Assembly: GCA_040222855.1 (NCBI GenBank)
Contig: JAVKCD010000018.1
Span: 248,001 to 312,000 of the forward strand
Direction: 5' to 3'
Source: Phycisphaeraceae bacterium
GTDB lineage: Bacteria; Planctomycetota; Phycisphaerae; Phycisphaerales; Phycisphaeraceae
DNA length: 64,000 nucleotides
Below, piece after piece: positions 51,932 through 62,600 of this stretch (its first letter is position 1; each line of letters begins with the position of its first letter). The position numbers and the translations under genes were made by a program. The notes under the pieces are model-generated. The model did not search any database. It saw only the letters and a list, made by a program, of their open reading frames with translations, and was not told where the DNA came from.

Positions 51932-54276
51932 GCTGTGGACCTCTCGGACTTCGAGGGCTGGTCGACGATCCGTTGGCGGATCGTGTCGAGGACGTTCCTG
52001 AGTCCGTGTGGGTAGCTGAAGCGATTGGAGACAGCGTCGCGTTGTCGCTTAGCGATAGCGCGGCGTTGTTCTGGGTTGCTGATGAAGTGCTGGATGCAAT
52101 CGGTCATCTGCTCAGCAGTGGTGAAGCTGATGGCGTTGAGGTCGGGGATGGCTTCGCGGCCGGGCTTGAGGATGCCGAGGTTCTGGCTGATGCGGCCTGC
52201 GGCGACGGGGTCCCACTGCGACGATTCGTCGTAGCAGGCGATGCAGCGGGCGGCGAGGTGTTCGAGTTGGTGGCGGTGATCGGGTGAGATGAGTTGGCGT
52301 GCGTGATCGAGGGTTTGCACCTGAGGGTTGGTGTGCTGATCGATAAAGCCCAGGAGTTGGGTGAAGAGCGGGTCGGGTGCGAACGTTCGAGTGAGGTAGA
52401 ACCCGCCAGCAAAGAGGCCGTCGAGCATGCGTTGGTGGGCGAGTGTGGGGTAGGGTTCGAGTCGGAGGTTGATCGCGGCGGAGCGGGTGAGTTGTTCGAG
52501 AGGCTCGCCGTAGCCGATGGAGCCACGGGCGTAGGGAGCGAAGGCGGGGTGGTTTTCCCAGCCTTTTCCGTAGATTTCAAGGTTCAGGCCGAGTTGCCTG
52601 GCGGCGTTGATGGCCCAATGGAGGGCCTGTTGTCGGTAGAGGGCGTCGTTGATCGGGAGCCAGAGGAGGTCGCGGAGGATGTGACGGGCCTGGGGCGTGG
52701 GCCAGGTGAGGTTCTGGGTGCGGGCCTGCTCGTCGATGAGTTGGGCGAGGGCTCGTGTGGAGTCGATGAGCCCGCCTCGGTCGTAGATGTCGAAGAGTTG
52801 CTGGGCGACAGTGGTGGCGAGTTGGACGAGGTGGGGTTGGGTGCTGAGCTGGTTGTGGAGTTCTTCGAGGAGTGCGTCCTTGGTGTGTGAGGCGTTGGAG
52901 ACGTAGAGAAGGTCGGGTCCGTTGGTGGTCCACTCGGTGGGGAGGTCGGGGACTCGGCTGAGTTTGCCAAGATCGATGCACTGACGGTCGGGGTAGTGAT
53001 GGTGGTTAACGAAGGTGGGTCGGCTGGCGGTGAGCACGAAGTCGCGGGGGCCGATCAAGCGGCCGGCCTGCTGGTTGCAGAGGCTGGCGAGGTGGTCCTG
53101 AATCCAGTTGATAAAGGGGATGTTGGCGGGGAAGAGGTCGCCAAACTCGGCGCGGTTGTGGTCGATGAGGAAGACGAGGTCGGGTTTGAAATCGACGATT
53201 TCGGAGAGACCGGGGAGGTAGCCGAAGCGTTCGTCATCGGCTTGTTCTTTGTAGAGACGGACTTCGCAGCCGATGTCGTCGAGGGCCTGGGCGACATCAC
53301 TCATGGCGTGCTGGAGGACGTTGGTGAAGCGTGAGGTGATGGCGAGGATGCGGGGTTTTCGGGGTGGGTTGTCGCCGAGGACTTCGAGGAGGTGGTCATC
53401 GGTGAGGGTTTGGGCGTGGGCGTGGGCTTGTTGTTCAAGGAGGTTGATGCGGGTTTCACGATTAGTCGAAATCGTCCGTAAACCAGCCTGGATTGAAGTT
53501 GAATCGGAGGAGAGGCAGATGGCTTCCGTGGGGAAAGGTAGGAGCGTGCGTTGTTGAAGCAGTTGTTGAAACTGCTCAACAGACTTATTGCCGAGTAACC
53601 AGTGGATGTTGGTTGATGTTAGGGGGCTGGCGTGTGTATGCCAGGCGTGGATCATCAGGACCTGGAGGAGGGTCTCGGGCCGGGTTTCGAGGACGTAGAT
53701 CGACGAGGCCTGGGTTGGGGTGTCGCCTGGGTCTTGCGAGGCGTGGGTGAGGTGTTCGAGGAGGTGGCCGTCGCCCAGGCCCAGGAGCGCGAGGGCTCGG
53801 CGGTCGCTTAGAGCCTGGTTGCAGGCTTCGGGGAGTGATGCGATTTGTTGGGAGGCGCTGGTGTTGACGCCGGTCCAGAGGATGGCGTTCTGACGGGAGG
53901 TTTGTTCGATGGTCCGCTCGCCAGCGGTGTTGCGGAGGAGTCGGCAGTTGGTGGTGGCGTGTGTGTTGAAGAGTCGGCGGTAGGCCTTGGGGTGATGCTT
54001 GCGGAGGGTTTCGAGGTTGCGGGTGAGGTTGAGGCTGAGGGTATCGGGTTCGGTGGGGTCGATGAGGCGTTCAAGGAGTTGGCTGGCTTCGAGCCAGCGG
54101 GCTTTGGCGATGAGCCCTTCGGCGATCTCGCGGAGGAGGGCGTCGTCGATGGGATGAACAGACTCGTTGGCGAGGCGCGCGGCGTCTGTGAACCGACCGC
54201 GATCGAGGGCGACACGCAGGGGGTTATGTGTGGCTAGTTGCTCGGTGAACCCGGCGGGCTCTATGGCTCTGGTCAT
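51928..54276 (-). CDS. Large CgeB-like glycosyltransferase with N-terminal DUF115-like part
   Basis: 782 aa from the ATG at 54276; the open frame further upstream is antisense to the next gene. The N-terminal 400 residues include LALLGLGDGHLLEHLTHA and IYVLETRPETLLQVLMIHAW, similar to the MptE/DUF115 Rossmann unit of glycan-modifying proteins. The C-terminal half is GT-B-like: PRILAITSRFTNVLQHAMSD, NIPFINWIQDHLASL, LLYVSNASHTKDALLEEL, EIYGKGWENHPAFAPYARGS and LRLEPYPTLAHQRMLDGLFA, followed by GGFYLTR, the CgeB/spore-maturation pattern. It probably glycosylates a surface protein or polymer. First gene of the glycan operon. Confidence 0.72.
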   Translation of the reverse strand: MTRAIEPAGFTEQLATHNPLRVALDRGRFTDAARLANESVHPIDDALLREIAEGLIAKARWLEASQLLERLIDPTEPDTLSLNLTRNLETLRKHHPKAYRRLFNTHATTNCRLLRNTAGERTIEQTSRQNAILWTGVNTSASQQIASLPEACNQALSDRRALALLGLGDGHLLEHLTHASQDPGDTPTQASSIYVLETRPETLLQVLMIHAWHTHASPLTSTNIHWLLGNKSVEQFQQLLQQRTLLPFPTEAICLSSDSTSIQAGLRTISTNRETRINLLEQQAHAHAQTLTDDHLLEVLGDNPPRKPRILAITSRFTNVLQHAMSDVAQALDDIGCEVRLYKEQADDERFGYLPGLSEIVDFKPDLVFLIDHNRAEFGDLFPANIPFINWIQDHLASLCNQQAGRLIGPRDFVLTASRPTFVNHHHYPDRQCIDLGKLSRVPDLPTEWTTNGPDLLYVSNASHTKDALLEELHNQLSTQPHLVQLATTVAQQLFDIYDRGGLIDSTRALAQLIDEQARTQNLTWPTPQARHILRDLLWLPINDALYRQQALHWAINAARQLGLNLEIYGKGWENHPAFAPYARGSIGYGEPLEQLTRSAAINLRLEPYPTLAHQRMLDGLFAGGFYLTRTFAPDPLFTQLLGFIDQHTNPQVQTLDHARQLISPDHRHQLEHLAARCIACYDESSQWDPVAAGRISQNLGILKPGREAIPDLNAISFTTAEQMTDCIQHFISNPEQRRAIAKRQRDAVSNRFSYPHGLRNVLDTIRQRIVDQPSKSERSTA

Positions 54277-54346
54277 CGACAGACTCCACACGCTTTGGGG
54301 CTTATCGGCCCGTGGCTGGAGGCTGCTCGAATCTGCCGGGGCGGGG

Positions 54347-55345
54347 TCAGCGGTGCCAGAGAGGCTGGAGTTGATCGACTTTTCCACCGAGGGACATCTG
54401 CCCGCCGGTGTGGATGAAGACGACGGATTGGCCGGAATTGAGGCGTTTTTCGCGGATATCAGCGATGAGCCCCGCCATGGCTTTGCCGGAGTAAACGGGG
54501 TCGAGAAGGATACCTTCGGTCTGGGCGAGGAGCTGGATGGCTTCGAGGCAGGCTTCGGTGGCGATGCCATAGCCGGGACCGACCTGAGAATCGTCACACT
54601 GAACATTGTCCATCGCTAGTTCGATGGGTCCGCTGGCTGCAGAGGCGGCGCGGAGGGTGAGGTCGTGGATGAAGCGGCGTTCTTCTTCGGCCTGGCCAGC
54701 GGCGAGGACAGCGCGGATGGGCGGTTCGAGTCCGAACCATGTTTTGCCCAGGAGGATGCCAGCGTGGGTTCCGCCTGAGCACGAGGGTGTGTAGACGTAG
54801 TCGGGTGTGAGGCTTTGGGACCAGAGCTGGTGCTGGAGTTCGAGGGCAAGGGCAGCGTAGCCGAGACAGCCGGTTTCATCGGACGCGCCAGTGGGGATGA
54901 TGAAGGGGCATCGGCCATCGGCGGAGAGTTGGTCGGCGATGTCCTGCATCTTGGTTTTGCGCTGTGGGCCGGTGGTGACGTAGTGGCATTGGGCACCGTA
55001 GAGCAGGTCGATGAGGAGGTTGCCCTGCGGGATGGCGGGGACGGATTCGGCGTTGAGGGCGAGGTGGCAGGCGAGTCCTGCTGCGCAGGCGGCGGCGGCG
55101 GTTTGCCGGCAGTGATTGGAGTGGATGGAGCCTTCGGTGATGAGGTCGGTGGCCCCTTCGGCGAGGGCTTTGCCGAGGGAGTATTCGAGCTTGCGGGTTT
55201 TGTTCCCGCCTGTGGCGAGTCCGGTGAGGTCGTCGCGTTTGATCCAAACCGCGGGCCCGCCGAGCGCTTCAGAGAAGCGTCGAGCGGGCACCAGCGGGGT
55301 TGGAAGTTGTGCGAGTGAGAAACGAGGGGCGTCGAGCAGGGCCAC
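54347..55345 (-). CDS. dcyD: D-cysteine desulfhydrase/ACC deaminase family PLP enzyme
   Basis: 332 aa from the GTG at 55345 (AAGGAG 7 bases upstream). PLP-lysine block GLATGGNKTRKLEYSLGKAL, SNHCRQTAAAACAAGLACHL, and the cofactor-phosphate region SCSGGTHAGILLGK. The family covers D-cysteine desulfhydrase and 1-aminocyclopropane-1-carboxylate deaminase, plus related D-amino acid enzymes. LDPVYSGKAMAGLI and IHTGGQ are general for the fold. D-cysteine desulfhydrase is the commoner activity in bacteria; the substrate is not proven. Separated from the glycan operon by 70 bases. Confidence 0.85.
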   Translation of the reverse strand: MALLDAPRFSLAQLPTPLVPARRFSEALGGPAVWIKRDDLTGLATGGNKTRKLEYSLGKALAEGATDLITEGSIHSNHCRQTAAAACAAGLACHLALNAESVPAIPQGNLLIDLLYGAQCHYVTTGPQRKTKMQDIADQLSADGRCPFIIPTGASDETGCLGYAALALELQHQLWSQSLTPDYVYTPSCSGGTHAGILLGKTWFGLEPPIRAVLAAGQAEEERRFIHDLTLRAASAASGPIELAMDNVQCDDSQVGPGYGIATEACLEAIQLLAQTEGILLDPVYSGKAMAGLIADIREKRLNSGQSVVFIHTGGQMSLGGKVDQLQPLWHR

Positions 55346-55447
55346 GGGCAGCTCCTTGATTGGGAGTCCGGAGGCTACGCCGCGCCGCTGCCGACCGTCA
55401 ACCCCCCCACACTACCACCGGTCGGTCGGGGGGTTCATTGCATCGGA

Positions 55448-57457
55448 TCAGGCTGCGCGATTCCAGAGTCCGAAGAGTTCCTGTTGTTCTTCTTCAGCGT
55501 CGATCCAGTCATTGAGGACCAAGCGGGGCATGCCGGCTTTTTCCATGCGCTGACTGACCCATGCGTGACTGTCCGTCGCTGCGGGCTCAATCATTGCTGT
55601 GACTGAGGAGGGCTGCGTGAGTGCATCACGGGCGGCGTCGAGAGCTGCTTGTTCCTCCATGGTAGAGGCGACATCACTCAACGCCGGGAAACCGGAGACG
55701 CTCTCTGAGCTGGTGTTGAAGCCGAAGTACAACCCAATGTTGGAGAGATCGGCGAGGTTGACAATACCGTCCGCATTAAAGTCACCCTGGGTCCAACTGC
55801 TGACCGTTTTACCGAAGTTCGTCCCGATGATCGCGAGGTCGTTGAGGTCAACGCGACCGTCGAGGTTGGCGTCGCCAGCGACTGTACCCAGACGTTGCTC
55901 GACGAGGAGATTGAGGTCCATAGAGTCAGTGATGCCATCGGAGTTGACATCACCTGCTGTGGAGTAGAACCCGCTGAGGATATCACCTGCGAGCAGATCA
56001 AGGTCGACGACACTGATGATCAGGTCGCCGTTGAGATCGCCGAGCATGGTTTCGGGCGCGTTGATGGCGGCGTGGATTTCATAGCTACCGATGCTGCCGT
56101 AGTCGGAGTATCCGGAGACACCATCGCCGGTGCCGACGCCATCAACTACGACGAAGTAGTGGCCGGCCTCGAGGGTGAGATCGAAGTTCGCGTCGAGTGA
56201 ATCAAGGGGGTTATCGATCGCGATAAGATCGCCCTGCTCGTTATAGATCCTGGCCTCGATGTCGAGATTGGCTTCCTCGCCTAGTGCGTCGATGTTCATC
56301 TGGAAGCTGCCGCCGGTGGTGATGAAGCCGAAGATATCAAGGTCGAGCTGGCTGGCGATGACGCCGGAAGCAAAGACATCGCCAGATCCGAGTTGTGTGG
56401 CTGCGCTGAAGTCATTGGCGTGGTCATCGACTCGGAAGAAGACGCCTTCACGTCCGCTGCCGATGATATCCACGTCGTATTGAGTCGATCGGTTGGCGTT
56501 GTTGTACTCACCGGCGCTCCACTGAGTGACTTGTTTGTAGTAGCTGTTGCCCATGATGGGTGCCCAGTCGCCGTGCCCACTGTAGTATTCATTACCGACC
56601 TGGCCATGGTGTCGGAGCCCGAGGGTGTGTCCGACTTCGTGGGAGATGGCTTCTGCGACAAACTTCTCAGCGCCGTTTCCGAGTTGATCTTCGAAGACAT
56701 AGGCTGGTGTGTCGCTGGTCCAGTTGAAGGAACCGACGAAGGCGACACCTCCTGCGGAGCCCTGGCCAGGGTTGAGATACCAGTCGCTGCTGCTGCCGCC
56801 TATGACGACTCGGTTACCCCATTCGTAGGGCAGTTCACCGCCAAGACGGAGCTGATTGGAATCGGGCTCGACCGTCGTGACGTTCACATCGAAGGGTGCG
56901 TAGTCTTCGGCGACGCGTGCCCAAATTTGCTCGATGCGATCGAGTTCGGTTTGCGAGAACGTCGTGAGATCATCGTCGATGGAATACGCGGGGGTATCGA
57001 ATGACGCTCCGCCTGTGAAGCTCCAGTTCCAGCTCGTGCTGGAGGTTGTGTGGCCGTTGAAGTCGAGATAGATGGTCATGGTCGAGCCGGGGAGGCTGCT
57101 GAGTTGAGGTACAGAGTCGAGACTGAAGAGGTCGCCTGATCCGCTGGTTGTTCCTGAGCCGCCATCTAGTGAGGCCAGGTATTCAGCGAGGACGTCTTCG
57201 GGGACGGCCTGGTCACGATAGATCTCGAGTCCGTTGCCCAGATCGATCAGGTCGTCGCTGTGATTGTGGCCATCGTTGGCATGATGGACTTCATCGGAGG
57301 TCCCCATACCTGAGCATCCGCAGCATGCGCAGGCTGGGCCGTGTCCGTCTGAGTCGGCAAAGGATTCCAGGGGCGTTGCTGAGAAGAGCACGCGAGACTC
57401 GAGGTTTTCGAGGCCCGCAGGCAAGATGGGCGCATGACGACCGCTGTTAGCACGCAT
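55448..57457 (-). CDS. Secreted metzincin-type metalloprotease with dockerin-like repeats
   Basis: 669 aa from the ATG at 57457, chosen because GGAG lies 6 bases upstream. The N-terminus carries the planctomycete LENLESRVLFSA segment. A Cys/His-rich stretch (ACACCGCSGMG, HHANDGHNH) follows. The protease domain has the zinc motif HEVGHTLGLRHHGQ and a downstream APIMGNSYY Met-turn-like segment. Then come a pre-peptidase-type beta domain (YFVVVDGVGTGDGVSGYSDY) and at least four dockerin-like Ca-binding repeats: GDLNGDLIISVVDLDLLA, GDVNSDGITDSMDLNLLV, GDANLDGRVDLNDLAIIG and GDFNADGIVNLADLSNIG. It probably acts outside the cell or on the surface. Confidence 0.87.
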   Translation of the reverse strand: MRANSGRHAPILPAGLENLESRVLFSATPLESFADSDGHGPACACCGCSGMGTSDEVHHANDGHNHSDDLIDLGNGLEIYRDQAVPEDVLAEYLASLDGGSGTTSGSGDLFSLDSVPQLSSLPGSTMTIYLDFNGHTTSSTSWNWSFTGGASFDTPAYSIDDDLTTFSQTELDRIEQIWARVAEDYAPFDVNVTTVEPDSNQLRLGGELPYEWGNRVVIGGSSSDWYLNPGQGSAGGVAFVGSFNWTSDTPAYVFEDQLGNGAEKFVAEAISHEVGHTLGLRHHGQVGNEYYSGHGDWAPIMGNSYYKQVTQWSAGEYNNANRSTQYDVDIIGSGREGVFFRVDDHANDFSAATQLGSGDVFASGVIASQLDLDIFGFITTGGSFQMNIDALGEEANLDIEARIYNEQGDLIAIDNPLDSLDANFDLTLEAGHYFVVVDGVGTGDGVSGYSDYGSIGSYEIHAAINAPETMLGDLNGDLIISVVDLDLLAGDILSGFYSTAGDVNSDGITDSMDLNLLVEQRLGTVAGDANLDGRVDLNDLAIIGTNFGKTVSSWTQGDFNADGIVNLADLSNIGLYFGFNTSSESVSGFPALSDVASTMEEQAALDAARDALTQPSSVTAMIEPAATDSHAWVSQRMEKAGMPRLVLNDWIDAEEEQQELFGLWNRAA

Positions 57458-57582
57458 TTCTTTCTCCATGGCGCGGCTCGATGCCGCGCTTCCTCTCGTA
57501 TGTGCGAACAGGCAGGGATCCACCACCCCATGCCTTCAGTGATAGCTACGAATTCAAATCGCCAGGATCCTAGCGGAACTGG

Positions 57583-59682
57583 CTAAGAATCAACAGCTTG
57601 GGCTTGCCCAAACCGCTCATCCGGACTCAGTTCACGGACAACCTGCCATGCTTCGATCGGGCGTTCGATGCCTTTGGCGTGAATGGGCTCGAGTTGTTCG
57701 AGCTCGAAGCGTCCGTCAAGGTGGGCCCAGGTCTTCTTCTCGATGGTGACCTGACCGGGTTTGCAGTTCTGCTCAAGACGGGCGGCCATGTTCACTGGAC
57801 GCCCGAGGATGGTGTACGCGGCGAAGCGATCGCCACCTAAATAGCCCACAGTGGCGTATCCGGTGCATAAACCGGCACGGATCTTGAGGGTCTTGCGCGA
57901 CTTGGCGAGTCGATCGGAGATGGCGTCAAATCTTGCCTGGAGCGCCAGAGCTGCCCTGGCTGCCCAGGCTGCCTTGTCTTCCAGGGGCTCGGGTGCGCCA
58001 AAATAGGCAAGCACGCCGTCGCCGAGGAACTTGTCGAGGGTTCCGTGGTTTTCGACGAGGATGGCCATGGCTTCTTCGTACCAGACGGTGAGGAACTCGG
58101 AGATCTCTTCGGGCTCTGCCGTGTCGCTGAGTGAGGTGAAGCCGGCGATATCGACGAACATGATCGTGATCTCGTGGCGGACAGGAGCTAGCGAGGTTCG
58201 CGTGACGCCATGGCGATAGAGTTCTTCAAGAAGGGCTGGCGAGACGAAGCGGCTAAGGATGGTCGAGAGACGCGTGGCCCAGCGGTAGGCTCGGCTGAGC
58301 GCCGCGAGCGTGGCGGCCGTGGCCGCGAGGATCACTGAGACGAGGGGAAGGGCGACGGGCAGGTAGTAAGGCGTGGGGCCGACGAAGAGCATCGGGGACG
58401 CGAGCAACAGACCGATGATGATGCTCGCGGTCGCCGCGACCGAGAGCCAGGCACTGCGGAGGAGGTAGATGCCCCCCAGCGCCAACCCGAGAAAGATGGT
58501 GAGTCCTTCAACGAGCCAGCGCGGCGCAGCGGTGATGATCTGTCCTGTGAGGACGCCATTGATGACGTTGTAGAGCACCATGACGCCCGGGAGTTCAAAG
58601 TCGAGCGGGCTGGTGACGAGGTCGTTGGTGTAGGTAGCGGTCTCGCCGATGAGGATGATCTTACCTTGGTAGGTTGATCGGAAGTCTTCAGGGAAGGGGA
58701 CGACCGATTCCCAGGTGGTGTAGTAGGAGCGGACCTCGGCGTTCTGCAGCCAGTCGGGGATGAAGTTGATGCGGAGTCGTCCGGCTTCGTCGATTGGGAG
58801 GCTTCGATCGCCGTCGGCAAGTGGGAGAAGAATCGAGCGACCGGACTGGCGGATGCGTTGGCGCAGCTGGCCCGAGGGGTCGAGTGCGTGGAGGGCGGCG
58901 GCGAAGGGGAGCGAGGGGAAGAGTCGGTTGTTGGCGTTGGTGACGAGTGGGGTTCTGCGGACGACGCCGTCGTCTTCGAGGGTGTAGGCGACGTGGCCTC
59001 CGCCAACGGCGGCATCGCTGAACTTGGGATTGGGCCGGAGCTTGCCGACACGGAAATAAGGAACAGGCCAGCGATCGGCCAGCTCGGCCTGCGAGCCGAC
59101 AGCGACCTGATTGATCAGTTGGTTGTCATCGGTGTTGCGGACGGTTGCCTGCTCGCCGGTATCAACGAGCCTGCCTTCAATAGCGAGAAAGCTTGGTACC
59201 GAAGCGAGGCCATCCCGGAGGAGCGTGTCGGCCTCGGAAATTTGATTTGGATCGCGAGAGGTGAGGGTGTCGAAGGCAACATCCCAGACCATGGCGGTCA
59301 CGCCCATCTGGCCGAAGGCTTGCATAAGCCTGCCGTGGGCCATGCGGAGCAGTTCGCGATCGGTGATCTGATCGATAGGGGTGATGACACCCTCGAAATA
59401 GTCTTTGTAGTACTCGCCGTCGAGGTCTTCCCACTCTTCGCGGAGGTGCGTGATGAAGTCCTCTTCCCGGTTGTCGAGTGCCAGGAGAATCAGGCGATCA
59501 TCAACATCGGGCACATGCGATCGCTGCTGGAGGAGGGTGTCGTAGTTGTAGCTCTCCAACGGCGTAAGAAACCGTGGCTCGGCGCGGTGGAGAGCGACGA
59601 TCAGGATCCCGGCAAGCGCGGCGACGGCGAAGGTGAGCCAGGAACGGCCAGTCTGGATGCGAGCGCGGCGAGGTTTCGGCAT
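57583..59682 (-). CDS. CHASE2-domain class III nucleotidyl cyclase
   Basis: 699 aa. One N-terminal membrane helix (SWLTFAVAALAGILIVALHR), then a large extracytoplasmic CHASE2 domain ending GKIILIGETATYTNDLVTSP. Three further helices near residues 395-465 precede a cytoplasmic cyclase domain. Metal-binding Asp are in IMFVDIAGFTSL and LDKFLGDGVLAYFG, and transition-state Asn/Arg in LGRPVNMAARLEQN. Lys in DKFLGD and Thr in YTILG fit adenylate rather than guanylate cyclase. It probably makes cAMP in response to an outside signal. It lies just downstream (10 bases) of the giant exoprotein gene, so the two may be co-transcribed. Confidence 0.92.
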   Translation of the reverse strand: MPKPRRARIQTGRSWLTFAVAALAGILIVALHRAEPRFLTPLESYNYDTLLQQRSHVPDVDDRLILLALDNREEDFITHLREEWEDLDGEYYKDYFEGVITPIDQITDRELLRMAHGRLMQAFGQMGVTAMVWDVAFDTLTSRDPNQISEADTLLRDGLASVPSFLAIEGRLVDTGEQATVRNTDDNQLINQVAVGSQAELADRWPVPYFRVGKLRPNPKFSDAAVGGGHVAYTLEDDGVVRRTPLVTNANNRLFPSLPFAAALHALDPSGQLRQRIRQSGRSILLPLADGDRSLPIDEAGRLRINFIPDWLQNAEVRSYYTTWESVVPFPEDFRSTYQGKIILIGETATYTNDLVTSPLDFELPGVMVLYNVINGVLTGQIITAAPRWLVEGLTIFLGLALGGIYLLRSAWLSVAATASIIIGLLLASPMLFVGPTPYYLPVALPLVSVILAATAATLAALSRAYRWATRLSTILSRFVSPALLEELYRHGVTRTSLAPVRHEITIMFVDIAGFTSLSDTAEPEEISEFLTVWYEEAMAILVENHGTLDKFLGDGVLAYFGAPEPLEDKAAWAARAALALQARFDAISDRLAKSRKTLKIRAGLCTGYATVGYLGGDRFAAYTILGRPVNMAARLEQNCKPGQVTIEKKTWAHLDGRFELEQLEPIHAKGIERPIEAWQVVRELSPDERFGQAQAVDS

Positions 59683-59692
59683 GAAAGGGAGT

Positions 59693-62600
59693 TTACCCTC
59701 TCACACCCATCATCCCCGTCGGGGCGTCATCGATGAGGCGATCCACGATCCGCTCGGCGGCGAGTTGGAGCAGGTCGTCAAGGTCATCGGGGGTGATCTG
59801 AGGCTCGGAGTTGTCGCGGGTGCGGAGGCGTTTTTTCTGCACCAGAGTCATGTGATTGGAGACATTTTTCTGAAGCTCGTAGACGAGGGTAAGGGTTGCG
59901 ACAGGCTGGCCCTGGGCGTCCTGGCCGAGGTCGAGGTCCTCGATCATGCCCTGACAGAAGTATTCAAGGCCCTGGGCGATGAGGGATCGGATCTCCTGAT
60001 CGGAGATCTCCTCACTGACGCCAGACGTGCGCTGCCCGCGGGCGCGGAGGCCTTGCTCGATGTAGAAGGCGAGGCGATCACCCCACTGCTCGGTGAGTTC
60101 GCGGAGCAGTTCGTGTTCGTCGAGCCAGCCGTCGCGTTCGGCGAACTCGCCGACGACCCAGAGAGGCTCGGCGACTTCGATGCCCTGGCCCTCGGGGCCT
60201 TCTTCGCCGGAGAGCTGTGGAATGTCTTCGGCGAGATCGAGGGGCTGGTCCACGCTGATGTTGCCCGAACCGGAGATGCGGGCGTTGGGGTTGGTGGTGC
60301 GGACATCGACACCGCCGGTGGTGTTGAGTTCAGCGGTCTGGAGAACGCCTTCGGGGTCGCCGATGCTGATGGTCGAGTCGGCGTTGATGGTCAACTGACG
60401 GGTCGCCATCTGCACGCGCTGGCCGGACCCGCCGACGCTGGTGGCAGTGATGCTGGTTGATCCGGCGCGGATGTCGATTCCGGAGTCGGCGTCATTGATC
60501 CCGCCCTGGACGTTGAGGTTCACGCTGCCGGTGCCGGCGTTGAGGTTGAGGCTGCCGAGGTTGCCGGACTGGCTGAGGTTCTGCCCGCCAGCGGTGGTGG
60601 TAACGGTCATCGAGTTAACGGCGGTGTTGATCGGGGCACCTGTGCTGCCGACGCTTTGAGCGTTCATCGTGGTGGAAGGGGCGACGATCTGCTGGACCGG
60701 CACGCCAGCGGCCTGAGTGATCGAGCCCTGGAAGGCGTTGAGGTTGACGCCTTCGGATGCCTGCATGCGGCCGACCTGGATACCCCCCTGCTGGGCGGTG
60801 AAGTCGATATCGCTGTTGGCGGTGACATCGAGGGCGATGATCTCGCCGGTGGATTCGAGGAAGATGTCGCCGGAGGTGGTGTAGATGTACTCGACGGTGA
60901 GGCCGCCGACATCCATGAGGCTGACCTTGCCGGGCTGGGTCACCGTGACGTCGAGGTAGGCGACTTCGATATCGAGGGCGTCGTAAGGCGAGTTCTCGAT
61001 CTCGACGGGGTCACGTCCGATCTCTCCGCCGGAGACCATCTTCAGGCGTCCATCGGTGCGGAGTTTGACGGACATATCATTGGCCATCTCGTCGATCGTC
61101 GAGCCGGAATAGAGGGTCAGGTCCATGGCTTTGCCGGCCAAGTCAACGCTACCGATGTGCATGGGCCCAGATTCCATCGAGCCGATGAGCACTTCTGAGG
61201 CGCTCTTGATGGTGTTGATCTCGGTTTGGTCGATGTGGAAGCCGTTGGTCGTTTCGGCGTCGGCGGATGACACGGGCATCTCGCCGACGGTCATGGTCTG
61301 GCCTTCCCAAGGCATCATGGCGACCGTGCCTTGCCCGGCGTAGATCTGCGACTCGGTGTCGATGTCGAGGTCGTGGGCCTGGAGCATCACGTCGGCGCTG
61401 TTGGCCGTGGTGTCGATGACGGCGCTGCCGCTGATGCTGATCGTGCCATCGGAGGTCAGGTAGACGGTGTTGTCGCCGGTGGCCGAGACCAGGGCGTTGA
61501 CCTGCATGGACCCGAGAGTATCGATATCGACCGTGGAACCGGACCAGGTGCCGGACTGGTGGATGTCGAGGTCGCTGACGAGTCGCAGGGTCTGAGCTGC
61601 GGTAAAGGCCAGGGAGAGTTGTCCGTTGCTGCCTGCGGTCTGGAGGTAGGCGTCGCCGGAGGTCGTCGATCCGCTAAGCAAGTCAGCCGTGACAATGACC
61701 GGGGCGTCGATCAGACCGATCGACGCGGCCTGGAGGTTCATGGTTGTGCCAGCGGTGAAGAACGAGTCGCGGATGTAGCCCGCCGCCTCAGCGGTGAGGG
61801 AGGTGCCCGCCGTCGCGGTCACGCCAACGATGTTCCCGCCACTAATGAGATGGACCTGTTCGTTCCCGTCAAGGATCGAGTCGAGGATGTCCCCACCAGC
61901 GGTCAGGGTTGCTCGGGGGACGTTCACGCTGACATTGGAGATCGACCCTGTGGCCGTGAGCACGGCGGCCTTGGTGGTGGAATCGAAGCTGAATCCGGAA
62001 ATGTCGCCTGTAACGGAGAGCTGTCCCTCGCCGCCGTTCTGATTCACACCATTGAAGTTGAACTGCGAGACCTGGGTCTGGAGCGGGGTAACGATGTTCG
62101 TGGCCGACACGGTCGCGACATTGCCGATCAGGTCGAGTTCGATATCGAGGTCAAGGATTTCGCCAGCGTTTTCGAAGGTGATGTCGGAGTCGCCCGCGTC
62201 GAGGAGGAGTGAAGTCACCGAGCGACCGTTGCTGATGTAGACCCCGCCGGTGGTGGTGACCGCCTCGATCGCTGAAAGGTCGGTGGCAATCGGGTTGGTG
62301 GCTGTACCGATGCCGGTCTGGGCGACGATGCGCACGGCCCCGCCTCCGCCGATGTTCAGCAGCGAACCAGACGGGTCGGTCATCACATCCTGACCGGTGG
62401 TGAGAACAAGGAGCGTGCCCTCATCGGCGAAAATGTGTCCGAGGCTGATCCGCCAGCTCTCGCTGTCGCCAATATGGAGTTCGGCCGCGTCGATCTGAGT
62501 GAGGAGTGAATCGTTGAGATTCAGTCCGCTGCCGGGCAGGATGTTGTTGATCGCGATCTCGGTACCGGCGAAGGGCAGAAGTTCGACGACGCCGGCCGTG

